A DNA stretch of 64,000 bases from assembly GCA_905182995.1 (NCBI GenBank), contig CAJJDP010000021.1:4648-68647 (forward strand), written 5' to 3'. The notes under the pieces were generated by a model that saw only the letters and a list, made by a program, of their open reading frames with translations, was not told the DNA's origin and did not search any database. The DNA is from Paramecium octaurelia. Taxonomy: Eukaryota > Ciliophora > Oligohymenophorea > Peniculida > Parameciidae. Within the stretch, counting starts at the first letter, position 1, and the number at the start of each line of letters is the position of its first letter. Position numbers and translations under genes: made by a program. Below are positions 42,337 to 54,456 of the stretch, one piece after another.

Positions 42337-43017
42337 TCAAAAGATTGAGCAACAGCATTTTTCTTCGTTTGAAGGCATTTAGTCTTTTTATATGGTACTT
42401 GTAACGTTTTGCAAGGTTTAATTTTATGATTTTAAGACTTTGCCTTTAATGGCTTTTTTTATTGCTAAGTCAAATATTTCCTTCAAACCAACTTATGTTA
42501 ATGCAGAACATTCTAGATATTGACATGGCAATTTTTCAACTTTTGATTTTGCCTAAAGGGTATATTAAATGGAATATTACAGCTTCCTATTAGACATGAG
42601 CTGGATTGGCTTGGTTTCTCATATCTATTTTATTTCCTACGAATATTTTTGGTACACCCTTTAATTCAGGAGCCTCTAATTCTGGGTACCATTTGCTGAT
42701 TGCATTTTCAAAACTAGATTCCTCAATAACTGAGAAAACGACCAAAAAGACATCAGCTGAATTATATGATAGTGTTCTCAATCTATTATATGTTTCTTAT
42801 CCTGCAGTGTCCCACAGACTTAAATTAATCATTTTGCCATCAACAGCCGTCTGAGTGGTATAATTTTCAAAAACTGTAGGAACATAGTCTGATGGAAATT
42901 TATCAGTTGTATAGCTATGGATTTTTTGTGGAAATACCTGAGGAGTATACAAGTCTTGCCTACATTTCCATCGCCTACAACGACAAGTTTAATTGTGATA
43001 GGATCTATTTCTGACAT
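42337..43017 (-). CDS. Rho-family small GTPase
   Basis: GTP-switch protein of the Rho/Rac type. ATG at 43017 (an upstream in-frame GTG is not a start), TGA at 42337, introns of 23 and 28 nt, 210 codons. P-loop GDGNVGKT (15-22), switch [16 protein letters not shown] with the catalytic Gln, NKID and ECSAL are all present. VPTVFENY and [15 protein letters not shown] mark it as Rho-type. The stretch between NKIDMR and YLECSA is shorter than the classical Rho insert. The protein ends CCCSIF, so CSIF is a CaaX box for prenylation with neighbouring Cys for acylation. It should act at membranes, on actin or vesicle traffic. Confidence 0.9.
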
Positions 43018-43109
43018 CACTCAATATATTTATTTAATTATTGGAAGTAGAAAGGATTTTTTAATGTAATTTAATAATGAATTCATTTACTTTTATTGAA
43101 TGAATAATA

Positions 43110-44336
43110 TCAAAATGCTCCCTTGAGTTAAGATTTAACATAATCGGTAAATCTTGGTTGATTCAATAAATCCAAGGCTTAGTGAGCAGCATTTAATTCC
43201 TTGTTGTATTCAGCAACGGTAGCATTGTAAACATCAGTTGCGAAAGCATAGTCATCATTTTCTGCTTACAATTATCCATTCAATGTGTCCAAATCAGCAT
43301 GTAAGACATCAATCAAATCAAGGGTTTATTCAATCTTGTCTATTAAGTATTATTATTAACAATTTACTTGCATTGGCTTCAATTTCAGCTGTCTTAACTA
43401 TAACAGCTCTTTAGAATTCAGCATGCTCTTAGTTTAATTGAATGACTCTAGCTTCAAAGTCCTTTTAGGCTTCAGCTTCATCAGCAGTGAGTTGATTGAG
43501 TGAGTCAACTAATTGAACTCTCAAGTTGTTGAAGGCAGTCAAAATCTATGAAAGGGTTAACAAGGGATAGATACTTCTCTAAGGGCACCTTGATCAGCAA
43601 AATTAGCTTCAACAGCGATTTCCAAAAGAGTCTTGATGAAGGTTTGGAATGTGCTGTGTCTTTTGAGTGATTACTCGATTTTGGTCAAATTCTTTTAGAC
43701 CTTTTAGATTTAGACAAGGGATGGTGATTCCAATTGGCTGAGTAATTGTAATGATTCATCAATAGCTCCAATAGCTTCATTGTGTTCAGCAACTTAAGCT
43801 TCAAATTCAGCGTGATCCTTAGCTCTTTGAACTGTTGATTCATTAAGGGTCTTTCTGTTTTGAGCAATGTTTTCTTATAATTATTCAAGTTGAGCAGCAA
43901 ATCTATCTCTTTATGGGATCAATACGTTATCATAGAAATCGTGGGCATTGAAGACCTCTAAAGGAAATCTTTAAATCTAATAATATACCTCTTTCTTTAT
44001 CTTAGATTTCTTATTCAAGTCTTGTAACTTCTCTATTGTGAACGTCTGTTCTTCTTGTATATTAATGATGGACTTCTGCTAATTCCTCATCCAATTCGTC
44101 AATCTAAACGAATTAATGAAAAAAGTAATTACAAGTTTAGCAATTTCACTGTTTAATTCTGCAAGGATACCTCCTGTGCTCAAATGGAGTTCACCAAAGT
44201 TCAAAATGAATTTACCCCAACCAGATTGTTTAATTTGAGCAAAAGCTTTTTGGTCATGGCTTGTCCAAACTGAGTTTGTGACATCAATTGCTGTTACGCT
44301 AAGGATAAGCAATGTGCAGACTGCTAATTTATACAT
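43110..44336 (-). CDS. Trichocyst matrix protein precursor
   Basis: Component of the crystalline core of trichocysts, the exocytotic granules of Paramecium. ATG at 44336, TGA at 43110, four introns (29, 31, 29 and 28 nt), 370 codons. Signal peptide about 1-17 ([16 protein letters not shown]), then a hydrophilic, heptad-like helical protein with many Ala, Glu, Asp, Gln and Leu ([40 protein letters not shown]). Such precursors are known to be cut into two acidic polypeptides. The length matches the family. Codon use differs from neighbours: many C-ending codons (GAC, AAC, ACC), as in strongly expressed genes. Assigned by overall character, not by a diagnostic motif. Confidence 0.8.
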
Positions 44337-44491
44337 ATATTGTAATTAATAATGAAGGCAACACCAGATAATTAAGTGTTAAAAATTCCAAAAACGAATT
44401 TTATTTTTTATATATTTATATTAATATCATACTAGCAAGCCAGCTCATAATAATAATATTAATATAATTAAAAATATATATATAAATAAAG

Positions 44492-45479
44492 TCAGAGAAG
44501 ATGTATCTTTTCAATTAAAAGACTTTAATTGTACTGGTTTATGTACATAATGCTCTGTAGATTTTTATTGAGACCAACCTCCTTCGATTATGTTTTTTTG
44601 ACTTCAGAGAACTATACAACATATTATCATTCAGCAATACCTGTCCAATTAATAGAAGTCCATTATTGTTTACGTAATTCCCAAATCCCATTATTAGACC
44701 CTTCTGAAATTATCCTTAATAATAACTTCCATCACTCCAATGAAATGTTCCATCGCCTTAAAATTAGTTATTTTCGAATGATCCTTCATACCTACAATTA
44801 GATAGAAGAAATATAAAACTTGCATCCATCTGGAAAAACTTAAATCCCCCTACCATTTTTCTTGCCGTTATGAAATTATCCATAAAATCTTGTTCCATCA
44901 CTCTTAATTTCCTATGCCTCTCCTTCTAACTGATTATTGATCCAAATTCCTAAAATAAGAATATATTTTACCCTTAACTATTTTTTTTTCCGATATAAAC
45001 ATACCAAAACCATTTGTGCGGCCATTTTAGAACTGAGCTTCAAAACTACATTATTTTGATATTTATTACATGTCTCCATTCCTGTAATGCATTGTACAAA
45101 ATCCTTGAAGCAAATCGTTTTACCAAGTCCTATAATAACATATTAATTGTTTGTTACCCAATTAATAAATTTCCAACTTATGGCCATACTTAAATGCCGT
45201 TCCCATGTTTGAGTCCTGACTCCAATGTGCCAAAGTACACACTTTCATCACTTTATTTTGAAACCTGAAAGTCTGAGTGAGGTTTGAAATTTTCTAATTT
45301 TTGTTTAATGTGTTAAGGAAGAGCACTCACAAACTCCAATAATCGAGAGTCTAAAGCTGGACTGCTTTGTTTGGAATTGTCATCATCAGCTAATCATATG
45401 TAAACAGCCTATTACTTTCGCTCAATGAGATAGATGCAAACTTATGAATGAAATATTCTTATGATATCTATTAATTCAT
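44492..45479 (-). CDS. MORN-repeat protein
   Basis: ATG at 45479, TGA at 44492, six introns (26, 28, 24, 22, 28 and 29 nt), 277 codons. The start was fixed by removing the first intron (45394 region), which otherwise leaves a false TGA. The protein then opens MNQQISQEYFIHKFASISLS followed by ETDDDNSK. At least seven MORN repeats fill about residues 65-240: YFGTLESGLKHGNGIQ, FEAQFQNGRTNGFGMF, FYGQFHNGKKNGRGIQ, YEGSFENNQFQGDGTF, YQGQFQKGLIMGFGNY. MORN repeats scaffold membrane-cytoskeleton contacts. No signal peptide or anchor. The gene is distinct from the IQ/MORN gene at 21 kb. Confidence 0.85.
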
Positions 45480-45496
45480 TTATATTTAATTATTGA

Positions 45497-46179
45497 GATA
45501 TAATTACTAATGGAAAAGTTAAAACCTACTCTTAAATTAATTTAATTAAATAAGAATACAAAGGAAATGTCTCTTTAAAGAGTTTTAAGAAATTAATATA
45601 TTGGGATGTCTCCCTATCAAGAGTTATAAATGACATTGAAAGCTTAATGTTGACAATGATGCTATATTTACCATCCTTGATTTTTTCCCCTAAAACCCTT
45701 GTCGCACCAATATTCATTATCGCTTATTAATATGGCTATGCTTATACTATAAGATATGTGATTTCAATAGTTATGTCACTAATTTTGATACTTTCTTTAG
45801 AAAACTTTTCAAAAGACCAAGACCCAAGCCTCTTCCGCGACTATCTATACATTTAAGAAATAAGGAACCCAATTATTCCTTGCCAAGTGGAAGTTGTGCT
45901 CAAGCTGCAACCTTTCTCTTTTATTTTATCAATGCTAATGGAACTGGTATATTTATTATATAAAGATTTTAGTAGACATCTCTAACATTTTGATAGCAAT
46001 TCATATAGCTTTTAATGCAATGTTAGGCAGAGTGTATTTCTGAAGCCACTACTTCAGTGATTGTCATCTTGGATTTGTAATAGGAGTGGCGAATGCCTTC
46101 TTGATTAACTTTTTTTATAATGAAATGGACGTGTATTGTATACAAGATTATTCAATTAATATTATATATATACATATGA
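45497..46179 (+). pseudogene. PAP2-type phosphatase gene, probably damaged
   Basis: Resembles integral-membrane PAP2 (lipid phosphate phosphatase) proteins. One frame opens at 45497 and reads DVSLSRVINDIES, then spans LYLPSLIFSPKTLVAPIFII. A 26-nt intron leads to KLFKRPRPKP (motif 1), then YSLPSGSCAQAATFLF (motif 2, with Ser where PSGH has His), a second 26-nt intron, and GRVYF-stop-SHYFSDCHLG (motif 3 with Arg, His and Asp in place). A TGA at 46041-46043 interrupts motif 3. No ATG precedes the conserved N-terminal part; the first in-frame ATG is 45647. A 24-nt GT..CAG intron (46033-46056) could skip the TGA but would delete the motif 3 His. Loss of function is the simplest reading. Confidence 0.6.
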
Positions 46180-46206
46180 ATATAGTTGAGTACAGAAAGC
46201 ATCGGA

Positions 46207-49200
46207 ATGAAAACTAAATCAGAACTTGTTGTTGCAAAAGAAGAGCCCCTTGGGAATTACAACCAGACAGAAAAGTATAACAAGCGTTTAAATTCTTAGA
46301 TTCTGATTGGTACCGCAGATAAAAATATTCCCAATAATAGAGTTGAGACTTCTAAGTATAATATGCTCACATTCTTACCCAAAAACTCATTGGAATAATT
46401 TAGGAAAGCCTCCAATTTGTATTTTTTGCTTTTAGGCATCTTGTAATCAGTTTGAATTCAATTTAGTCAAATCCTACCTCCAGTCACCACTACTGATGGA
46501 CAACCAACTGTTTATCTACCTCTGTCATTCATTATTATGGTCAGCATGATCAAAGATTTTTTCGAAGACTTTAAAAGGTACCTCAATCATCACCATTAGA
46601 CACCGAGCAGATGATGAAGAAAATAATCGAACAGTATAAAAATATTCGCTTCGAACAGGAGTTTTTGAGTATGACAAATGGTAGAATGTGTATGTTGGAG
46701 ACATCATAAGAATTGCAAATAAATAGGTTTGATTTTAACTTAAGAGTAGAGAATTCCTGCTGATATTATTATCTTAGCTACTTCCAAGGGAGGAGAATGC
46801 TTTGTAGAAACTAAGAATCTGGATGGCGAAACTAATCTCAAACCCAAATATGCACATCCATAATTGCAGACCTTATACAAATAGTTAAATGAAAAAGAGT
46901 TACCTTATAATTTGTATCTTTCAAATAAAATATCTTAGATTTGTAACTATGGATTTTGAACGATAAAATCCTTTAATGTATAAATTTAAGGGCAGCTTCA
47001 ATATTGTTAATGAAAATAAAGAACTACCAAAGGAAGCATTGAATTATGAAAATTTCTTGGAAAGAGGGTGTTCTCTTTAGAATACTGACTGGATTTTGGC
47101 AGTTACCGTATATTCTGGACACGATACCAAGATTATGATGAACTCTATTATAGGAAAGATGAAATATAGCACAGTTGAGAAATTGATGAGTAAGCAGATT
47201 TTATGGGTTTTCTTATTTTTGTTGTTTGAATGTATTTTTGCATCAACATATTACAATGTATGGTACCAAAGAAACATGAATGAATTACAATATTATCTGA
47301 ATATTGATAAAAATGCTCCAGAGAACAATACCTTTTACAATTTTGTCTTAAGATTTGCAATGTGGTTTTTATTATTAGGTAATAGTGTCCCAATTTCATT
47401 ATTGGTCACTTTGGAAACTGTAAAGTTCTTTTAAGCATAAATGATTTAATGGGATAAGAATTATCTCACACTAGATAGACCTGCTGCAGTTCATTCCTCA
47501 AATTTAAGTGAAGAATTGGGAGTTATTGAATATATATTTAGTGATAAAACTGGAACATTGACGCAAAACATTATGAAATTTAAATCAATTATTATTGATG
47601 AAGTTGTGTATGGGGATATCGAGGAATAAAATTAAAATTAATAAGATATAATAGATGAAAAACCCTTTAAAGAAAAGCATAGAATTGTATCTTAAAATGT
47701 TGATTTTACAGATGACACCTTGTACTCTGAATTGATTTCTGAATTTATGAATAAAAAGTCAGCGAAGAATTTCACAAACAATGACCATGTATTTCTTAGT
47801 CTCCTTTGTTTATCTTTGTGTCACACAATTTAAACAGAGTTAGTCGAGAACATTGAATCTGAGATTTAATATAATGCTAGCTCACCAGATGAATTAGCAT
47901 TGGTTAGTTTTGCAGCTGAGATGGGATTTAAATATATTGGAAAAGAAGACAATGTCATGAAAGTTTACGTGAAACATACAAAGGAAACCTTAAAGTTTTA
48001 AATTTAATAGGTTATCGAATTTAATAGTACAAGAAAGAGAATGTCAATTGTTTTAAAAGATCAAAATGGAAGATTGACTTTATTTTGTAAAGGAGCAGAT
48101 AATATTATTTTATCTATGCTATAAGATTTTGAGGAAAACGATACTATTTAGAAAAACATCTTATTTGAAATAAAAAAGCAATTGCAAGAGTATGCGACTA
48201 TTGGACTAAGAACTCTAGTGTTGGGATACAAGGAATTAGAGTAAAAAGAATATGAAAAGTTTTTATCTGAATATAATAGAGCATAATCCATTTTAGATGA
48301 TGATTAATTAAGAGAATCACTTATGAATCAATTAGAAGAAATGATTGAAAATAATTTATAATTATTGTGTGCAACAGCTATTGAAGATAAATTATAAGAT
48401 AAAGTCGGAGAAGTAATAGCTGATTTGAAATCTGCTGGAATTAATGTATGGGTTTTGACAGGAGATAAGATAGAAACAGCTATCAATATTGGATTTTCAT
48501 GTAAACTACTTACAGATTAAGTGAAAAGATTTATAATAGATGGAGATTAAGAAGGATAAGTTGAAAGACAATTAGCCAAAGTAACTAATAGTATTAATGA
48601 ACATCCTGAAGAACCTCTATCATTGATAGTATCAGGAGTAGCTCTAGTTATTATCATACACAATTTTAAAGAAGCATTTTTTAAAGTGGCTTTGAAAGCA
48701 AATGCTGTTATGGCTTGTAGGGTTTCTCCGAAACAAAAATAAGAAATTGTGAATTTGGTTAGGAGATTGACTGGAAAAATAACTTTAGCTATTGGTGATG
48801 GTGCAAATGATGTTGCTATGATTACTTAGGCTCATGTTGGTATAGGAATTAGAGGTTTGGAAGGGTAGTAGGCAGCAAAGGCAAGTGATTATGCTATTGG
48901 AGAATTTAAACATTTAAGAAGGTTGTTGTTTTATTCAGGACACGAATCTTATAGGAAGAACAGCAATTTAATCCTATTTAATTTTTACAAGAATTAATTA
49001 TATATTGGGGCATTTTTCTTTTTTGGCTTTTCAAATGGATTTAGTGGGTAAAATCTGTACGATTAATGGCTTTCCTAAATTTTTAATGTATTTTTTACAA
49101 GTTTACCTATTATTCTATATGCATTATTTGATGAGAAATATCCAAACTCAAAATACATGCAATTGGTTTAAGATAAGGCAAATTTCTTAGAATCCAGACC

Positions 49201-49731
49201 CGATATTTATAGGGAGTATTTGACAAAGCCTATATTTAACTTAGTTTCCTTTTGGCAATAATTCTTTTGGGGATTGTTGTAAGCAATATTGTTGATGGTA
49301 ATTTCATTTTATGCATTTGAACCTATTTCACCACACATTCATGGATAGAATTCAACCTACTTAGAAGCTGGAATGACAATAATGAGTGCAGTTGTTATTA
49401 TTGTAAATATTAAAGTGCTGCTTCTACACAATACTGTAAATATAATCATATTTATAATTTATAGAATTATCCTATCATAGTCTACATTAATATTGGATCA
49501 ACAACCTGCTTTATATTATTTTTCTTACTTTTCTCACAATACCCCTTTTTTGAAAGCTTTGATCTCTTTCAAAGATTGTATGAGTGCTTTAATTACTATA
49601 TGGCAATGATATTGATGTTGACTGTTACCAACTTTTTTGATCTTGGGAGACAGAGATATAATTACTTTGTTGACTAACATAGAGAACACCTGTAAAACAA
49701 CCCACCAACTTAATTAGAAATTGAAATGTGA
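46207..49731 (+). CDS. P4-type ATPase (phospholipid flippase)
   Basis: Moves aminophospholipids to the cytosolic leaflet of plasma or endomembranes using ATP. ATG at 46207, TGA at 49731, five introns (24, 22, 23, 25 and 29 nt), 1,134 codons, the usual P4 size. Early landmarks: [21 protein letters not shown] and FFEDFKRHR. The actuator segment follows ([15 protein letters not shown]), then the P4 hallmark PISLLVTLE in span 4, the phosphorylation site DKTGTLT (Asp about 415), [25 protein letters not shown] and [10 protein letters not shown]. The C-terminal membrane spans follow ([17 protein letters not shown]). All catalytic motifs are intact. P4-ATPases need a CDC50 partner, which is not in this window. 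Confidence 0.95.
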
Positions 49732-49755
49732 TATATATAATAAATTATAATTTTA

Positions 49756-50851
49756 ATGAACGATCATGAAAGTAGTGATTCTAGCAGTGATGAATTTTAT
49801 GAGAAAATTAAAGCTTAAGTAACTAACGATTCTAAATTAAGTTAAATATCATGGATGATGAAGAGAAGAGTTCAAGAATTGTAAGCAGAAATGAAGTATT
49901 ACCAAAAGTTGCATTTGCTCCTCCAGAATCCAAAGAACAAAGAGAATTCAATTTCAATTATAAACATTCAGATCGAATTCAACTGATTGGCAAAATTGAA
50001 TCCATTACAAAAGAAAATGTTATCATTTATTCCAATCTTTTGGAATTTGTCATCAATTTAGATCAATTGATAGTTAATGGCTAATAAGAGATCTTGGGAA
50101 AAGTTGATGATGTCTTTGGTAAAGTTGAAAGACCGCATTATTCAATTTTGTTGGATGGATATGTAAACAACCTAATTTAAACTAATTAACTAAAAATTGG
50201 CGATGATGTCTTTATTAATATTGATAGCACTTCTGTTCTTAATCCAGACGCTATCAAATAATTACTTAAGTAATTATTAATGTTATCAAAAGTAAAAAAG
50301 GCTGTGATGCTTCTAATTAATTTGATGAAGAAGTGCTTAATGATTGCGATGTTGAATATTCAGATGATGAGATCGAAGCTGTATCTAAAAGAAGAGGAAA
50401 CAAAGAAGAAGGAGAGGTGAAGAAAAATAATAAAAAAAAAGAAAAACATCCTAACTAATAAAAGCATGATAAATAATTACCATTTCCTTAATAAAATTAT
50501 AAAGTCTAAGGTAATAACCAGTAAACATAATAATAACAATAACAATAATAAATGATGTAAATGTAACATTCTATGCAGTAATAACAATATTATTAATAAT
50601 TGTTTCTTTAATAGCAGATGTAATTGTAAATGCAATAATAATAATAATATTAATAACTAATATAAAATTAGTAGGCTTTTCCATAATAATAAATGCAATA
50701 GCCTTAGTACATGTAACAAATATATCCGTAACCTTAATAATTATAGCCAAATCCTCAATTAAATCTCCCTTATAATTCATAATAAATTAATTAATAACTA
50801 AATTAGAACTTAAATTCCCTTTTCTAAAATATTAAACCGCAAGATTAATGA
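49756..50851 (+). CDS. NAF1: H/ACA RNP assembly factor NAF1-like
   Basis: Assembly factor that occupies the GAR1 site on immature H/ACA pseudouridylation particles, including telomerase-type ones in other eukaryotes. ATG at 49756, TGA at 50851, two 23-nt introns, 350 codons. The GAR1/NAF1 core lies at about 75-150: IGKIESITKENVIIYSNLL, then EILGKVDDVFGKVERPHYSI. VFGxVxxPxY favours NAF1 over GAR1, as do the acidic N-terminus and absence of GAR repeats. The C-terminal third is a long Gln/Met/Tyr/Pro-rich tail, mostly written with TAA and CAA codons. GAR1 cannot be fully excluded. Confidence 0.8.
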
Positions 50852-50970
50852 ATAAATTTTGTATATAATTTATTGTTATCATTTTCAAGATCATAATTTG
50901 CTCTCAAACATGAGACTCTATATATACAACATTATCATATTAATAAATATATACACATACATATATATAT

Positions 50971-52257
50971 TCATTTCTCAAAGTATGCTCTTAAGAGATA
51001 TTCAGTAGTTTATTAGACAGATTTATTTGTATCATAAACAAATCTATCTAAAATGTCTTTAAAAGTGGAACTTTGCATTTGGATATATTTTTAATATTTA
51101 TCAATCTCAGTACATTAAAATAAGGATAAAGCGATGCAATTTAAGGCTGCATAGTTCATGGTTGTGGATATATTCTACCGTAGAATCTCAAATAGCATAT
51201 CTAATAAATGATATTAATCCATAAGCTGCAAAAAATGTTATCTTTTGCGAAGCACTATTTCTAAAAGTTTGAGTATTTCAATTTATCCATCTATGAAAGT
51301 AATTTTAAGTAATTTTATTAAATCATCATTTATAAATTTAAAGTAAGTGTCATTTTCTTCAAAAATAATGAACATTAATTTAGTAGACCTAACCATAGTT
51401 TTTTCGTGTCTATACAAATTGCTTTGAAGAACAAACATTAATTCTGAAGTCACAATTTATTCATAGTACATTTTTTAAATTGCATTTTAAACTAAATAAT
51501 GTATTGCTAGTAATAATTAATCACAACAAAAAACATCTGAGTTGGGTTGCTTAAGAAAATGCAGTAAGCATTTCCAAGGCTTTCTATCCTCAGAGTTGGC
51601 GGAATTCAGAGCTTCCCAATAAAATTAATTAGCTTATGGATATTTTTGAATTAAATATGGGAGAATGCGGATTTACATTTAAGTAGTGCTATTTCTGCAT
51701 TAAGTCAATTCTTCACAACAGATCAAGAACACTTATTTCAGAAATGGAAAAGGGGTATGTGCTGAATTTGAAAGAATAAGCATAAATTCCCAATATAGTC
51801 TTCTATGTTCCTCAAATAAGTTGCCGCTGATTAAGTTTAAGTATTACGTTAGTCTCTCTTTTTATATCTGATCAGAGAAGATATGCTTAACTACTGCTGG
51901 TTCAACACATAAATTGCACATTAAGCGCAAACACAAATTAAGGTCTAAATCATTGTGTTTCAATGTGTTGTAAATATTATGATCTATAATGTAGACACTG
52001 TATTTTGCACTTAATTGCTATACCAATTATATGAGTTTTTCTATATTTTAGTTGTCTGGATTTTGAAGAATGAGCTAAATCTGATTCTCGATTTGATCTT
52101 TGTATTTAAGTTCAAAGTCGATTAAATTGTTGCACTCATTTAGATCCTGAATTAAATTGCACTTTTCAAATCTCTTCTTACTAAATTCTTTTTCGAGATT
52201 TTATTTACGAATTTCTGTTCTAAATTATTCTCTTCTTTTGACTATTATCTCACTCAT
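50971..52257 (-). CDS. Importin-alpha-like ARM protein
   Basis: Likely nuclear-import adaptor or a derived relative. ATG at 52257, TGA at 50971, intronless, 429 codons. The N-terminus (RREQFRTEIRKQNLEKEFSK, then KR) matches an importin-beta-binding domain: a basic helix with the LRK..R..KR pattern. The rest is an all-helical repeat protein of armadillo type (CLRLMCNLCVEPAVVKHIF, YAALNCIALSLFQC). It is shorter and more diverged than standard importin alpha (about 520 residues), and the conserved Trp/Asn ladder of the cargo groove is not evident. It may be a specialised or degenerate paralogue. IBB plus ARM is the evidence; cargo binding is unproven. Confidence 0.65.
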
Positions 52258-52581
52258 TAATAATATAACTCATATTAAAATCAAATAGTTAATAACATCA
52301 AATAACTAAACTTAGACATAATTCAGACATCATGTATCAGAAACTTTATGTCTAAAGATATTCTATATGTCCATGGTTACATCAAGACTAATTTTTAGAT
52401 TTTGAGTTTCTATACGTATTAAATGTTTCATCTTTATTCCTATTTGATGTTACAAAGCAAAATAAACTAAGGACCAAAAATTTCGATAAAACACATATAT
52501 AATGGCATTTTATAGAATTAAAATAAAAAATTTGCATATTTAATATATAAAATATAATTAATTTGTTAAAATACATAAGGA
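52258..52581. other. Short divergent spacer
   Basis: 324 bp between the starts of the importin-alpha-like gene (-) and the PX-pseudokinase gene (+). AT-rich, nothing recognised beyond the expected promoters. Confidence 0.5.
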
Positions 52582-54440
52582 ATGCAGTATGAAATCAAGA
52601 TAATGGGTTATGAGAATACGGCAGACAACGTTTTATATAGAATTCGTATAATCGATCTTTTTACACTTGATTAGAGAGAAATTAGAGTTAGATATAGTCT
52701 CTTACTTGACCTTCATAATGCAATGCAAGAATACAATATAAATTATTAAGTAACTAATGTTTAAATCTAGCTTCCTTAATTTCCAAAAAAGGAATACTTA
52801 AAGACATTGTTTGGAGAAAATAAGGTGATCAAGCAACGCGAATAAAAAATAGGGGAATACTTTCAATAACTTCTTAAATGTCCTCCTCCTAATCATAAAT
52901 TATTGCTTGATTTTCTTAGAGAAGGAGTTGATACGATTAGACAATAAGAATTATAAAAGGAAGTCAGCTCTAAAGCTGAGATACTCAAATATTTAAAGGA
53001 AGAAAAGATCCTAAAAAAGGCACAATTTGGAAAAACAACTTTATATAGCATAAACGGGAAAAAAATAATTTTGCATAAATTTTATGTCATTCAGCAATAG
53101 AGCGATTAACTATTTTTATCTTATATGAAGGCTCATTTAAATATTTTGGACTATAGCTTTTTTACTCAAGTACATTCTATATTCTATATACGACCCAAAG
53201 CTAACTTTGTTGACTCTATGCTTGGCTAAGTGAAATAGCCAAAAAGTAGTAAAAAACCCAATATTTTTACTAATTTATATCCCCAATATATAAGAGGAGA
53301 GGCAGTAAAGATATACTCACTTGAAGAATATGAGGGATAAAGTCTGAATGATGTGATTAAAGATCGAAAAACTAAAAATAAACCTTTTACTTTAGATGAG
53401 CTCTTAAATATTATATAGAAAATCCTCCAAGCGATTATTTAATTACATAAGCGCAATATATTTCCAAACAGAATTTTAGCCACTTCCATTATTATCAACA
53501 ATGAGAGTGTTAAATTGGCAGGCATTTAAGAGCCTAATTCCAAATATAAGGAAAAATAATTGTTTGAAGGACAAACCAATAATACTGATTAAGGTTATGA
53601 TATTGTTTACTATCCTCCCGAGAAAATGAGTTAATAGTTTTCATAATAAATAAATGGGAAGTTGATAGACAGTTGGCATTTTGGAGTTTGTATATTGATG
53701 GCAGCTTTGCTCTGTACAAATAAAGAATTGGAAGGAATTCACTCATCTTATCAAGTTGATAAGTTTGCAAATCAAGTATAGTTGTTATATGGGTATTTTA
53801 ATAAATTTAATATAGGTAAGTGATGTAATAGCAGAAATAATTATGTTGAGTCTAAAACAATAATCACATCAAAGAGCAGATATTAGGGAATTGTACTTTT
53901 TGGCCAATTAGACAGCAATCATCAAATTTCAATCGAATTTTTTGAATCAGTAAGAGAAATCTTAGATTACATATTTAACAATTAATAGCATAACATAGGA
54001 GCAATTAGAAAACCTTGAATAGCTCATTTAAAAGTCTCCAATTTTATCAGTTAAAATCAATCTATATAAATAATAAATAGATTAAGAGGAAATAGATAAA
54101 TTATTACAATTACTGGGTAATTTTGCTGAAGTAAAGTATATTACAATGATTTTAAATAAGTAAGAATAGATTTAATATGATTAGAACGTAAAATTTAAAT
54201 TTTGGAAACTTCTGTGTTGGTTTATAAAAATTAAGGTCTTTGAAACGTATCTAATTGGATTTGAAGGGAATCAATATAGAACAAGAAGAAATTGAATAAG
54301 CATTAAAAATATTCAAATAAATGGATTCAATTGAAAAATTGATATTGGATTGTTCATCTATGGAATTTATTAATGGTTTGAAATCAGAATTGAAATTAGA
54401 GAGTAAATTAGTTTTGTATTTTGAATCATAATTAATATGA
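52582..54440 (+). CDS. PX-domain protein with pseudokinase-like domain
   Basis: ATG at 52582, TGA at 54440, two introns (28 and 22 nt, both ending AAG), 603 codons. Residues 1 to about 105 form a PX domain (RVRYSLLLDLHNAMQEY, LPQFPKKEYL, EYFQQLLKCP), which binds phosphoinositides. From about 190 to 410 the fold looks kinase-like (VYSLEEYEGQSLNDVI-like start, LDELLNIIQKILQAIIQLHK, YDIVYYPPEKM, DSWHFGVCILMAALL). The catalytic HRD position reads FPN and DFG reads AGI, so it should be inactive. A helical C-terminal part follows. The PX-pseudokinase layout recalls PXK and RPS6KC1 of animals, which work in endosomal sorting. Confidence 0.7.
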
Positions 54441-54456
54441 TTAATTTCATTACATA

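Noticed and set aside
43018-43020. GTG as start codon of the Rho gene
   Set aside because: The next codon is ATG, and ciliate nuclear genes start at ATG.
45394-45396. In-frame TGA suggesting readthrough or selenocysteine in the MORN gene
   Set aside because: A 26-nt intron and a downstream ATG at 45479 give a clean 277-codon model; the longer frame starting at 45717 is antisense to the PAP2-like gene.
46041-46043. TGA read as tryptophan genome-wide
   Set aside because: All intact genes here end at TGA with no coding-like continuation, so TGA is the stop.
50571-50780. Ile-rich minus-strand membrane protein
   Set aside because: It is the complement of the Gln-rich tail of the NAF1-like gene (TAA-rich).
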